Shown here: in pieces, positions 37,184 through 46,371 of the stretch
How the letters are laid out: each line of letters opens with the position of its first letter
How positions within the stretch are numbered: position 1 is the stretch's first letter
NCBI GenBank assembly: GCA_038131695.1
Contig: JAYPQA010000022.1
Coordinates: forward strand, 9,903 to 73,902
Length of the DNA stretch: 64,000 bases
Reading direction: 5' to 3'
Source of the DNA: JADHLK01 sp038131695
Lineage (GTDB): Bacteria; Pseudomonadota; Alphaproteobacteria; Puniceispirillales; Puniceispirillaceae
Notes under the pieces: generated by a model
Database searches by the model: none
What the model was told of the DNA's origin: nothing
The model's input: only the letters and a program-made list of their open reading frames with translations
Made by a program: the position numbers and the translations under genes

Positions 37184-38520
37184 TTTTTGGCCTTCTGGTT
37201 TTTTTCCTGCGCCTTTTGGCGGAAACGCTCGGCCGCCCCGGGGCGGTTCTCCTGCGGCGGGCGGGCCAGACCCAGGGCCGCCTCCGGCACATCCTCAGCA
37301 ATGACTGAGCCAGCCCCGACAATCGCCCCCGCCCCGACTGAGACCGGGGCAACCAGCGCGCTATTGGAGCCGATAAAGGCTCCTTCGCCTATCAGGGTTT
37401 TGTATTTGCCATGCCCATCATAATTACAGGTGATGGTGCCGGCCCCGATATTGGCCGCCGCGCCAATCTCGGCATCGCCGACATAGCTCAGATGATTGAT
37501 TTTTGCCCCGCTGCCGATGCTGGCCTGTTTGGTTTCCACAAAATTGCCAATGCGGGCGGCTTCGGCCAGACGGGTGCCGGGGCGCAGGCGGGCAAACGGG
37601 CCGATCTGGCAATTCGGGCCTATCTCAGCCCCCTCAATATGGGAAAAAGCCTTGATATGACAGCCGGCTGCGATGGAGACGCCCGGCCCTATCACCACAT
37701 TCGGCTCCAGCGTAATATCAGCAGCCAGCCTCACATCTGCCGAGAGATAGACCGAGGCCGGGTCCACCATGCTTACCCCGCCTGCCAGCGCGGCCCGCCG
37801 CAGCCGATCCTGCATCACCGCCTCGGCAAAGGCCAGATCCGCGCGGTTATTCACGCCATGCAGCTCTTCGCGCTCGGCCATGCTGATAACCGGTTGCAGC
37901 CCTTTTTCCCGGCCCAGCCGAACCAGATCGGTCAGATAGAATTCTGCCTGGGCGTTATCCTGGCTGAGCCCGTCCAGCAACCCGGCCAGATGCGGGCCAG
38001 CGATGGCCATCAGCCCGCCATTGCACAGCCCGATTTGCTGCTCCTCAGGGCTGGCATCTGCCTGTTCCACAATATCCAGCAGCTGGCCGCCAGCATCTGT
38101 TTTCAGCCTGCCATAGCCATCCGGCCTGTCTGTCTCAAAACCCAGCACACAGATATCGGCCCCGCCCGCTATCGCCGCAACCATTTGGGCCAGCCGGTCG
38201 GCGCGCACCAGCGGCGTATCGCCATAGAGGATCAGAACCGGCAGGCTGCTATCTGCTATCAGCGGCAGGGCGGCGCGCACCGCATCCCCTGTGCCGCGCT
38301 GCTGTTGCTGTATCGCCGGGGTCAGATCGCCCAGCCAGTCGGCCAGTTCCGGGGCATCCGGGCCGATCACCGGGATCATCTGGGCCGCCCCGGCCGCATG
38401 GGCTGCATCCAGCACAAATGCCAGCATTGGCCGCCCGGCCAGGCTGTGCATGACCTTGGGGCGGTTGGATTGCATCCGGCTGCCCTTGCCGGCTGCCAAT
38501 ATAATCGCGGTAAAGCTCAT
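37180..38520 (-). CDS. glmU: Bifunctional UDP-GlcNAc pyrophosphorylase / GlcN-1-P acetyltransferase
   Basis: A 446-aa enzyme for the last two steps to UDP-GlcNAc, precursor of peptidoglycan and lipid A. The N-terminal uridylyltransferase motif is AIILAAGKGSRMQSNRPKVMH. The C-terminal left-handed beta-helix has hexapeptide repeats and the acetyltransferase blocks RLRPGTRLAEAARIGNFVETK and GAGTITCNYDGHGKYKT. Divergent from glmS, which makes its substrate upstream in the pathway; 131 bases between them hold both promoters. Confidence 0.96.
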   Translation of the reverse strand: MSFTAIILAAGKGSRMQSNRPKVMHSLAGRPMLAFVLDAAHAAGAAQMIPVIGPDAPELADWLGDLTPAIQQQQRGTGDAVRAALPLIADSSLPVLILYGDTPLVRADRLAQMVAAIAGGADICVLGFETDRPDGYGRLKTDAGGQLLDIVEQADASPEEQQIGLCNGGLMAIAGPHLAGLLDGLSQDNAQAEFYLTDLVRLGREKGLQPVISMAEREELHGVNNRADLAFAEAVMQDRLRRAALAGGVSMVDPASVYLSADVRLAADITLEPNVVIGPGVSIAAGCHIKAFSHIEGAEIGPNCQIGPFARLRPGTRLAEAARIGNFVETKQASIGSGAKINHLSYVGDAEIGAAANIGAGTITCNYDGHGKYKTLIGEGAFIGSNSALVAPVSVGAGAIVGAGSVIAEDVPEAALGLARPPQENRPGAAERFRQKAQEKNQKAKK

Positions 38521-38651
38521 GCGCCGGTTATAGCTTGCGCCCGCGCTGATTGCAAAGAAATCTGGCCTGCCCCACCCCCGGTTTCCCTTGCCCTTTCGGG
38601 CGGGGATGGGCTATTGGTTGGGCCGGGTAACAGCATCAAGGGACAGACCAG

Positions 38652-40472
38652 ATGTGCGGCATAGTCGGCTATACAGGTTCAGATGAGGCAGCCCCGCTCT
38701 TGCTGGAGGCGTTGCGGCGGCTGGAATATCGCGGCTATGACAGCGCCGGTATCGCCGCGCTGGCAGGCGACAGGCTGGGGCTGGTGCGGGCGGTTGGCAA
38801 GCTGGATAATCTGGCGGCCCGGCTGGCCGATCAGCCGCTGGATGGGGCCTGCGGCATTGGCCATACGCGCTGGGCCACGCATGGCGGCGTGACCGAAGCC
38901 AACGCGCATCCGCACAGTGCCGATGGCCGGGTGGCGGTGGTGCATAATGGCATTATCGAAAATTATGCGGCCCTGCGCGCCGAGCTGGAGGCAGGGGGGG
39001 CGGTGTTTGCCTCGCAAACGGATTCTGAAGTGCTGGCGCATCTGTTTGCCGCCGGTTTCGCCAGGGGGCTGGCACCGCTGGCGGTGCTGCAAGGCGTGTT
39101 GGGGCGGATTGAGGGGGCCTGGGCGCTGGCGGCGGTCAGCCTGGATGCGCCGGGGGTGATCATGATAGCCCGCAATGCCTCGCCTCTGGCTGTCGGTCTG
39201 GCTGAGGGGTTTAGCCTGATCGCCTCTGATGCCAGCGCCATGGCCCAGAGCGCCGGGCAGGTGATCTATCTCAAAGATGATGATTACGGGCTGGTCACGC
39301 CGGATGGCCCGCAGATTTATGACCGCAATGGCCAGCCTGCCAATCGTGAGGCCTTGCGTATCTCAGCCAGCCCGGTGATGGTGGACAAGGCAGGCTATCG
39401 CCATTTCATGGAAAAGGAAATCCATGAACAGCCCGATGCGGTGGCCCATACGCTGGCGGCAATGACCGGCCCGGACGGCCAGTTGAGCGCCGGTCTGGAT
39501 ACAGCGCAGCTGCAGGCAGTGTCCGGCCTTGTCCTGCTGGCGGCCGGGACCAGCCATTATGCCGCGCTGATCGGCAAATACTGGATAGAGCGGCTGGCCG
39601 GGCTGCCGGTCGCGGTAGAGCTGGCCTCAGAATATCATTATCGCCAGCCGGCCTCTGGCCCGTTCAGCCATGCGCTGGTGATCAGCCAGTCCGGGGAATC
39701 GCTCGATACGCTGATGGCGATGCGCCATGCGGCCGGGATGGGTCTGCAAACGCTGGGGCTGGTCAATGTGCCGGACAGCACCATTGCCAGAGAGGCGGCA
39801 GCCGTGCTGCCAACCCGCGCCGGCCCGGAGATTGGCGTGGCCTCAACCAAGGCCTTTACCGCCCAGCTGACTGTGATGTTTGCGCTGGCAGTGGCCCTTG
39901 GGCGGGCCTCCGGCAGGCTGGATGAGAAGCAGGCCGGGCGGCTGCATGAGGCGGTGCTGACCATGCCCGGGGCGATTGGCCGGGCGCTGGGCTGTGTGCC
40001 GCAGATACAACAGATTGCCAAGCAGCTGGTTTTGTCACATTCGGTGCTGTTTCTGGGGCGCGATCTGCTCTATCCGCTGGCCCTGGAAGGGGCGCTCAAG
40101 CTGAAGGAGATCAGCTATCTGCACGCTGAGGGCTTTGCCGCTGGCGAGATGAAACACGGGCCCATCGCGCTGATTGAGCCGGGCCTGCCGGTGATCGGGC
40201 TGGTCAGCCAGGATGTCTTGCAGGCGAAAACCATCAGCAATCTGCGTGAGGCAGAGGCGCGCGGGGCCGATCTCTATCTGATCAGCTGCGGGGTGGCGCC
40301 CAAAGAAGTGGATTTTGCCCGCCAGATTGTGGAAATGCCGGACTGTGATCCGCTGCTGGCCCCGCTGCTGCTGGCCATCCCGGCGCAGATTCTGGCCTGG
40401 CAGGCCGCGCTGGAAAAAGGCACCGATGTTGACCAGCCCCGCAACCTCGCCAAATCGGTGACGGTGGAGTAG
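38652..40472 (+). CDS. glmS: Glutamine-fructose-6-phosphate aminotransferase (isomerising)
   Basis: A 606-aa enzyme making glucosamine-6-phosphate. The N-terminal glutaminase uses Cys2 (MCGIVGYTG), with GHTRWATHG and HNGIIENY. Two SIS domains follow, with ISQSGESLDTLMA and the C-terminal AEGFAAGEMKHGPIALI and the end NLAKSVTVE, the invariant terminus. AAGGGACAGACC lies before the ATG. The length matches E. coli GlmS. No glmS ribozyme was expected or seen. Confidence 0.97.
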   Translation: MCGIVGYTGSDEAAPLLLEALRRLEYRGYDSAGIAALAGDRLGLVRAVGKLDNLAARLADQPLDGACGIGHTRWATHGGVTEANAHPHSADGRVAVVHNGIIENYAALRAELEAGGAVFASQTDSEVLAHLFAAGFARGLAPLAVLQGVLGRIEGAWALAAVSLDAPGVIMIARNASPLAVGLAEGFSLIASDASAMAQSAGQVIYLKDDDYGLVTPDGPQIYDRNGQPANREALRISASPVMVDKAGYRHFMEKEIHEQPDAVAHTLAAMTGPDGQLSAGLDTAQLQAVSGLVLLAAGTSHYAALIGKYWIERLAGLPVAVELASEYHYRQPASGPFSHALVISQSGESLDTLMAMRHAAGMGLQTLGLVNVPDSTIAREAAAVLPTRAGPEIGVASTKAFTAQLTVMFALAVALGRASGRLDEKQAGRLHEAVLTMPGAIGRALGCVPQIQQIAKQLVLSHSVLFLGRDLLYPLALEGALKLKEISYLHAEGFAAGEMKHGPIALIEPGLPVIGLVSQDVLQAKTISNLREAEARGADLYLISCGVAPKEVDFARQIVEMPDCDPLLAPLLLAIPAQILAWQAALEKGTDVDQPRNLAKSVTVE

Positions 40473-40478
40473 GGGGGT

Positions 40479-41072
40479 ATGAGCCCGTTTTTTGAAGCGC
40501 TGGCCAGCCTGTGGCTGTATTTGCTGGTGATGGTGGGATCACCCGGGCCGGCCAATATGCTGGCCTTGAGCGCCGGGGCACGGGCCGGCCTGCGCGCTGT
40601 CCTGCCGTTCATTTTCGGGCTGATGGCGGGCAAGCTGGTCTTGAACATCTTGATGGGTATCGGGCTGCCGACATTGCTGGCGCGCTATCCGGCAGCGGTG
40701 CAGCTGGCCAGCTGGGCCGCAGCGGGCTGGCTGATCTGGCTGGCCTTGCAAGGCTGGAGGGCCCCGGCCGGGCCAGTCGCGGCCCGCACCCTGCCCGGTT
40801 TCTGGCAAGCGCTGCCGGTGCATCCGCTCAATCCGAAAGCCTGGGTCATGCTGCTGCTGGCCTGGACCGAAATCGGGCCGCAGCTGGGCGGGCCGGAGGT
40901 GCAATGGCTGGTGCTTCCGGCCAGCTTTGCCGGGTTCCAGCTGGTGTTTCACAGCCTCTGGGCGCTCGGCGGGGCGGAGCTGGGGCGGCGCTGGCAAAAC
41001 AGCCTGCTGCTGCATCGCAGCCTCAGCCTGTTGACCGTCGCGGTGATCCTCTGGGCGGTGCTGCTGACCTAA
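40479..41072 (+). CDS. LysE family exporter
   Basis: A 197-aa protein of about six helices. MVGSPGPANMLALSAGARAGLRA is the typical LysE/RhtB start (PGP motif), and LPVHPLNPKAWVMLLLAW is the second conserved block (NPKA). These proteins export amino acids or related metabolites; the substrate cannot be read. It begins six bases after the glmS stop, preceded by GGAGTAGGGGGGT, so it is probably co-transcribed. The 3' end overlaps lptD tail to tail by four bases. Confidence 0.9.
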   Translation: MSPFFEALASLWLYLLVMVGSPGPANMLALSAGARAGLRAVLPFIFGLMAGKLVLNILMGIGLPTLLARYPAAVQLASWAAAGWLIWLALQGWRAPAGPVAARTLPGFWQALPVHPLNPKAWVMLLLAWTEIGPQLGGPEVQWLVLPASFAGFQLVFHSLWALGGAELGRRWQNSLLLHRSLSLLTVAVILWAVLLT

Positions 41073-43240
41073 TTGGTGCTGAAGCCGGATTTCAGGTTGG
41101 ATTTTGAGATAGAGCCCAGATATTTGAAATTGAGCAGCAGCTGCACCTCGTCAATATTGCGGATATCGCGGTCGCTGCCCGGCACCCGCTTATAGTCAAG
41201 CGAGAGGGTTACGCAATCCTGGAAACCGCCGGTCCAGGCCAGCTTGACAGTTGAGCTGTCACGCCGGCTCTCGCCTGAGCTGAGGTTCCAGACCTGATCC
41301 GCCCGCAAGCTCCAGCCGCCCGGCAGCTGCTGGGTGGCGATGATTTTAGCCTCTTCCAAATCCTCTGTGGTGCTGGTGAAATAGGCGCTGGAGAGCTGCG
41401 CATGGCTGATGGTGATTTTGGTTTTGCTGAAATCCAGCGTCAGGGAGGAGCGGCTCTCATTCAGCCGGAAATCATGCTGGTCGGCGCGCCCGGTAAAGGC
41501 CAGAGAGAGCGGGCCGGGTGGATTCAACCTCAGCGAGGCGACATAATCAGAATAATCTGAAGAGCGGGCCTTGGCGGTCAGCCCGGTCGCGGTCTTGCCC
41601 GAAAGGCGGCGCGAAAGGCCCAGAAAGCCACTGATCTGGCCCAGCTGGGCTGATTCTGTCCAAAGCGAAATGCCGCCATCCAGCCGCGCCCCGGGCAGGT
41701 AATAATCTTCCCCCTGAAAGCGGTGGGTGAGGAACATATTGGCCTCATCCAGCCGGAAATCAGAGGAATCCCGGTTTGGAATATCATCGGTGCGGTCAGC
41801 CCCGCCAATATGCGTCGCCTTGAGACGGGGGGTCAGCAAAAAGGGCTGGTTGCCCAGCCTGACCTCTATCGGGGCCTGCCAGTCTGCGGAAACATGGCTG
41901 TGGCCGCGGCCCAGCTCGCCCAGCTTGGTCTTGCCGTCTGAGCGTTCCTCAATATTGTGATAGCTGCCGGTAAAGCCCGCCTCCAGCCGTGTGCGCCCGC
42001 CCAGCATCTCGCGGGACTGGATGAATTCTGCCATGCCGGTCCAGCGCTGCATCTCATGCCCGTTATCATTATCCAGCTGCAAGGCAGACAGGCGGGTGCG
42101 CAAGGCGGTGCCGGGCCGGGCGATGGGCCGTTCATATTCATACTTAACCAAAGGCAGGATAGTGGGCTCCTTGTCGCGTGTATCGCTGGAAGACAGGCCC
42201 TGCATATCGCTGGCGGCGACGCGGTAATAGCGCGTCCGGGTAACCTTTTCAGCACTCAGCTCGCTTTCCAGCGAGGAATCCGCCAAAAATCCATAGCGGC
42301 GCAGGAAAGTATCCTGCGAGGCGCGCTGCAGCTGGCCGGTAACCTTCCAGCCGCCCCGCATCTGGCCGGTCAGCCGGGCATCGATGCCAGCCACCCCCTC
42401 GCGCGATTTTTTGTAGGTTTCCAGATCGCCAGTATAAAAATAGGCATCCAGATCAAAATTGTTCCAGCGCTCGCGATAGGTGATTTTGGCGGCTTCCCCG
42501 CGATGCTGGAACCAGATCGGCTCTATCTCCACATCCCGGGTTGGCCCCAATACCTGAAACCACGGCACGGACAAGGTGGTCCCAAGATCCGTCGAATAGC
42601 CATAGCGCGGGCCCAGAAAGCCGGAGCGGCGATTGACTGTCCAGTCCGGATGCGCCAACACTGGCAGCCAGAAGAACGGCACATCAAATATATGCAGGCG
42701 CATATTTTCATGCCGGATGGTACGGGACTGCAAATCATGGACAATGCGGCTGGAGCGGATATCCCAGATAGGCTGCTCGCCGCCTTCCCAGTCGCATTTG
42801 CAAGGCGTATAGCGGCCATAGCGGTATACGGCCTGCTCCCCCTCCACGGCCTCGCCATCCCTGGCGGCAAAGCGGGTGCCATCCTCAAAAGAACTGATCA
42901 GGGGCTGGGCTATCAGCTGGGTGAATTGCTGGCTGAGTTCCATCCGATCAGACAGGGTGGTTCCTCCATTGGCTTGAATCAGGCGCACCTTGCCAATCGC
43001 AACAGCCAGATCAGCTGCCTCATTATAAATCAGCCGGTCAGCATAAAGCGTCTCGCCAGCCTGGCGCAAAATGACATTGCCGGTGGCGATAATGACGCCT
43101 TCCTCGCGATTGACTTCAACCGTGTCAGCTTCAAAATCCACCTCATTGGCCAGGCTGCCAGCAGGCAGGATGGCAATCCAGACAAGGGCCAGCAATAAAG
43201 ACACAGGAAGGAGAAATTCTCTGAAGTGAAGTCTGGGCAC
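41069..43240 (-). CDS. lptD: LPS-assembly protein LptD
   Basis: A 723-aa outer membrane beta-barrel that inserts LPS. GTG start at 43240; signal peptide about 1-31 (LLPVSLLLALVWIAILPAGSLA). The OstA-type N-terminal domain follows (VDFEADTVEVNREEGVIIATGNVIL in pieces). PFFWLPVLAHPDWTVNRRSGFLGP in pieces marks the plug/barrel start, and the rest is amphipathic strands. Cys147 and Cys149 in TPCKCDW and a Cys near the C-terminus (FQDCVTLSLDY) could form the structural disulfides. Unlike the common order, surA, pdxA and rsmA do not follow: the gene downstream is a convergent LysE exporter. Confidence 0.93.
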   Translation of the reverse strand: MPRLHFREFLLPVSLLLALVWIAILPAGSLANEVDFEADTVEVNREEGVIIATGNVILRQAGETLYADRLIYNEAADLAVAIGKVRLIQANGGTTLSDRMELSQQFTQLIAQPLISSFEDGTRFAARDGEAVEGEQAVYRYGRYTPCKCDWEGGEQPIWDIRSSRIVHDLQSRTIRHENMRLHIFDVPFFWLPVLAHPDWTVNRRSGFLGPRYGYSTDLGTTLSVPWFQVLGPTRDVEIEPIWFQHRGEAAKITYRERWNNFDLDAYFYTGDLETYKKSREGVAGIDARLTGQMRGGWKVTGQLQRASQDTFLRRYGFLADSSLESELSAEKVTRTRYYRVAASDMQGLSSSDTRDKEPTILPLVKYEYERPIARPGTALRTRLSALQLDNDNGHEMQRWTGMAEFIQSREMLGGRTRLEAGFTGSYHNIEERSDGKTKLGELGRGHSHVSADWQAPIEVRLGNQPFLLTPRLKATHIGGADRTDDIPNRDSSDFRLDEANMFLTHRFQGEDYYLPGARLDGGISLWTESAQLGQISGFLGLSRRLSGKTATGLTAKARSSDYSDYVASLRLNPPGPLSLAFTGRADQHDFRLNESRSSLTLDFSKTKITISHAQLSSAYFTSTTEDLEEAKIIATQQLPGGWSLRADQVWNLSSGESRRDSSTVKLAWTGGFQDCVTLSLDYKRVPGSDRDIRNIDEVQLLLNFKYLGSISKSNLKSGFSTN

Positions 43241-43350
43241 AGGAGCGGAACCTTGGCTGGGACAAAAAAACTTTCTCTTGGGTTAGCATTTTTTCCGCTA
43301 TGTTGTAAATCAGACTGCAAGAGCTATCTGGCTGGCAGGGAGATAAAAGG

Positions 43351-44301
43351 ATGGGCCGCCGCCCGCAATCTGCGATACTGGTTATAAAACACGGCGCTCT
43401 GGGCGATTTTGTGCAGGGGTTTGACGCGCTGGCCAGCTTGCGGGCCAGCTTTCCGCAGGCCCATATTTGCCTGCTGACCAGCCCGCCTTTTGCCGGGCTG
43501 GCACAGAAAACCGGCTGGTTTGATGAGATTGTGACAGACCAGCGGCGCGGTATCTGGCATTTGCCATCCTGGTGGCAGATTCGGGGGCTGTTTGCCCGCA
43601 GCTGGGACCGGGTGCTGGATTTGCAATGCTCGCGCAGGACAGAGGCGTATCACCGGCTCTTTGCCCGGCCCCGTGGCCTCGATTGGTATGGCACGGCCAG
43701 GGGCTGCAGCCATCCAATGCCGGATTTCAGCGGCGTCAATAATGCCGAACGGATGCTGATAACGGTTGAGCAGGCCGGGGCCAGTCGCCAGACGGCTGAT
43801 TTGGCCTTTCTGGCAGACCAGCCCCTGTCCGGCCCGCTGGCCAGCGCCCTGCTGCAACGCTTCAGCCTGCTGATCGCGGGCTGTTCGCTGGCAAAGCCGG
43901 AAAAACGCTGGCCGGCAGAGCGGTTTGCCGAGCTGGCACAGGCCCATTTGGCTGCATCGGTGCAGCCTGTTCTGATCGGCACCGGGGCGGACAGCGCAGC
44001 GCTGGATCAGATTGCCGCACAGGTCCCGCAAGTGCTGAATTGGCAATCGCGCACCAGCCTGTCAGATTTGCTGATCCTGGCCGGTCAGGCTGAGGCAATT
44101 ATCGGCAATGATACCGGCCCGACCTTTCTGGCGGCCCGTTCCGGCCGGCCGTGCCTGATGGTTATGGGCGCGGCAACAGACCCGGCCATGTCCGCCCCGC
44201 TGGGCACGGCAGCAGGCTGGCTGAAAAAAGACCGGATAGCCGATATCAGCGTTGCAGAAGTGCTGGCCGAGATGGAAAATTTACGCAAAAAAAGCCGCTA
44301 G
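43351..44301 (+). CDS. Glycosyltransferase family 9 (ADP-heptose:LPS heptosyltransferase-like)
   Basis: A 316-aa GT-B enzyme. The N-terminus ILVIKHGALGDFVQGFDALASLR is the GT9 start with the GDxxQ-like loop. The C-terminal half has a donor-site block CSLAKPEKRWPAERFAELA and the family signature IIGNDTGPTFLAARSGRPC. The closest named families are WaaC/WaaF/WaaQ; the acceptor sugar cannot be told. With hldE (ADP-heptose donor) and lptD nearby, a role in LPS core assembly is the natural inference. GGGAGATAAAAGG precedes the ATG. Divergent from lptD; stop overlaps the DUF924 gene by four bases. Confidence 0.88.
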   Translation: MGRRPQSAILVIKHGALGDFVQGFDALASLRASFPQAHICLLTSPPFAGLAQKTGWFDEIVTDQRRGIWHLPSWWQIRGLFARSWDRVLDLQCSRRTEAYHRLFARPRGLDWYGTARGCSHPMPDFSGVNNAERMLITVEQAGASRQTADLAFLADQPLSGPLASALLQRFSLLIAGCSLAKPEKRWPAERFAELAQAHLAASVQPVLIGTGADSAALDQIAAQVPQVLNWQSRTSLSDLLILAGQAEAIIGNDTGPTFLAARSGRPCLMVMGAATDPAMSAPLGTAAGWLKKDRIADISVAEVLAEMENLRKKSR

Positions 44302-44858
44302 AAAGAAGAATTCGGCCCTTGCAAAAACACCTCCTCCTCGGCGCTGGAGGGGCGGCCCAAAATCGCATTGCGATGCGGAAACCGGCCAAAGCGGGCGACA
44401 ATATCGCGGTGCCGGACAGCATAATCATAGACCCGTTCATCTGTCAGCTTTTCAAACAGGGGCAGTGAGCTATCCTGCACCGCCAGATCCTCTGAATGCA
44501 TCATCGGCATCAGCCAGAATTGCCGCTCCGGCAGGGTTTTGGCTGCTTCTATCCAGCCTGCGGCCTGGCCTTTCAGGCTGAGCGAGAGGGCAAATTCATC
44601 GCCGGCAAAGGCACGCGGCTGGTCGCGGAAAATATTGCGGGTCATCTGATCCAGCAGCAGGACCAGGCTAAGACAACTCTGGTCGGCCTCTGCCCATCTG
44701 TCCAGCCGCCCGCCCAGCGCATCCCCAACCAGATCACCAAACCGGTCTTGCAGCTGCTGATCAAAAACAGCATCCTTTTTGAACCAATCCTCAGGGGTCA
44801 GTTCGGTGAACCAGAAATTATACACCTCTTGCCAGTGCTGGGCTTTATTTTGGGTCAT
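44298..44858 (-). CDS. DUF924 family protein
   Basis: A 186-aa soluble helical protein of unknown function. EVYNFWFTELTPEDWFKKDAVFDQQL, then LVLLLDQMTRNIFRDQPRAFAGD and FWLMPMMHSEDLAVQD, and the end ARFGRFPHRNAILGRPSSAEE are the hallmark blocks of this TPR-like fold family. No catalytic function is established. It lies 16 bases downstream of the FAD-linked oxidase gene on the same strand. Confidence 0.9.
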   Translation of the reverse strand: MTQNKAQHWQEVYNFWFTELTPEDWFKKDAVFDQQLQDRFGDLVGDALGGRLDRWAEADQSCLSLVLLLDQMTRNIFRDQPRAFAGDEFALSLSLKGQAAGWIEAAKTLPERQFWLMPMMHSEDLAVQDSSLPLFEKLTDERVYDYAVRHRDIVARFGRFPHRNAILGRPSSAEEEVFLQGPNSSF

Positions 44859-44874
44859 GCGGCTTCCCCCCTTG

Positions 44875-46305
44875 CTATTTCAGTATCTTGCCCGGATTGA
44901 GCAGGTTTTTCGGATCCAGCAGCTGCTTGATTTGCTGCATCAGATGCAAGGCCACCGGGTCCTTGGTGGCAGCCAGCCGCGCCGCCTTGCTGACACCGAT
45001 ACCATGTTCAGCGCTGATAGAGCCGTTGAATTTTTGCAAGCTTTCATAGACCGCTTCTACCAGCGCGGGCCGTTTCTGTTCCCAGGCCGGATCGCCGCCC
45101 GCCTTTTCATAAAGGTTGAAATGCAGATTGCCGTCTCCCATATGGCCAAAGCCGCAAATACGGGTGGTCTCGCAAATGGCCCGCACCCGCGCGCTGGCAT
45201 CCTGATAAAAACTGTCCAGATCAGCCACCCGCACCGAAATATCGCTATTGACCGGGTTCTGCACCTTGTTCGAGACTTCCGGGGCCACTTCCCGGATGTC
45301 CCAGAGCCTCTGGCGTTGGGTTTCATTGGCGGCGAGGGTGGCATCTGTGATCAGCCCGTCCTCAAACGCCTCTGCCAGAAACGCCTCCATCAGCCGGTTC
45401 ATCGGTGTCGCCCCGTCAGCTCCGGCCTCTGCGAGGCTGGCATCAGAGCTGGCAATCTCCATCAACAGGATAAAGGGATGTGTTTGTGCCAGCGGCCTAT
45501 GGGTTTGCGGAAAATGCTCCAGCACCGCATCCAGCAGCACGGCGGGCAATATTTCAAAGGCTTCGACCTGATCACCAGATTTTGCCTGCAGGCGGCTGAG
45601 CAGGGTTACCCCATCGGCCACCGAGCGCACCCCGGCCAGCGCGGTGGCCCGCGCTTTTGGCAGGGAAAACAGCTTCAGCGAGGCTGCAGTGATGATCCCC
45701 AGCGTGCCCTCTGCCCCGATAAACAGATTTTTCAAATCATAGCCGGTATTATCCTTGCGCAGCGGGCTCAGCAAATTCATCACCTGCCCATCTGCCAGCA
45801 CCACCTCAAGCCCCAAGCAGAGATCGCGCGCATTGCCATAGCGCAGGACATTCAGCCCGCCTGCATTGGTGGACAGGTTGCCGCCAATCGAACAGCTGCC
45901 CCTGGCCGCCAGATTGAGCGGGAAATAAAGGTCTTCGGCTTCAGCTGCCTTATGCAAATCCTCCAGCACACAGCCCGCCTCTGCGACCATCGATCTGTTT
46001 TCCGTGGACAGATCGCGGATTTTGTTCATCTTGCGCAAGGAAAGCAGCAGCGAGGCCCCGCTCTTGTCCGGGATGCCGCCGCCTACCAGCCCGGTATTGC
46101 CGCCTTGCGGGACAATCACCTGATCATGGGCCTGGGCCCAGCTGAGCAGCTGGCTGACCTGTTCGGTTGAGCGCGGCGTAATCACCGCCTGCGCCTTGCC
46201 CTGATAGACAGTGCGCCAATCTATCAGATAGGGCTGCATATCGGTATCGCTGGCAAGGATATTTTCTGATCCCAGCAGGCTGGCAATCTGGTCAAGGGCG
46301 GACAT
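44875..46305 (-). CDS. FAD-linked 2-hydroxyacid dehydrogenase (GlcD/D-2-hydroxyglutarate dehydrogenase type)
   Basis: A 476-aa flavoprotein of the VAO/PCMH fold. The FAD-binding block is VIVPQGGNTGLVGGGIPD at about 57-74, followed by GGNLSTNAGGLNVLRYGN. The C-terminal FAD-oxidase domain contains GFGHMGDGNLHFNLYE, with metal/substrate histidines, and SAEHGIGVSKAA. It oxidises a D-2-hydroxy acid (D-lactate, glycolate or D-2-hydroxyglutarate); the closest pattern to me is the D-2-hydroxyglutarate/D-lactate group. It has no Fe-S cluster domain. tsaC lies 66 bases upstream on the same strand. Confidence 0.88.
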   Translation of the reverse strand: MSALDQIASLLGSENILASDTDMQPYLIDWRTVYQGKAQAVITPRSTEQVSQLLSWAQAHDQVIVPQGGNTGLVGGGIPDKSGASLLLSLRKMNKIRDLSTENRSMVAEAGCVLEDLHKAAEAEDLYFPLNLAARGSCSIGGNLSTNAGGLNVLRYGNARDLCLGLEVVLADGQVMNLLSPLRKDNTGYDLKNLFIGAEGTLGIITAASLKLFSLPKARATALAGVRSVADGVTLLSRLQAKSGDQVEAFEILPAVLLDAVLEHFPQTHRPLAQTHPFILLMEIASSDASLAEAGADGATPMNRLMEAFLAEAFEDGLITDATLAANETQRQRLWDIREVAPEVSNKVQNPVNSDISVRVADLDSFYQDASARVRAICETTRICGFGHMGDGNLHFNLYEKAGGDPAWEQKRPALVEAVYESLQKFNGSISAEHGIGVSKAARLAATKDPVALHLMQQIKQLLDPKNLLNPGKILK

Positions 46306-46371
46306 CAGGCGGTTTCTCCGGCAAAGGGTGAAGGACCTTGTCTGGTTAATTTATGCTGCTTTGCAGAAAAC

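Noticed and set aside
41957..43198. A 413-codon open frame antisense to lptD
   Set aside because: Its translation has no family features, is rich in Gln/Arg/Ala/His typical of the complementary strand of GC-rich genes, and lptD on the other strand is clear.
44779..46170. A 463-codon open frame antisense to the FAD-linked dehydrogenase
   Set aside because: Same reasoning: the minus-strand gene has all catalytic motifs and the plus-strand frame has none.
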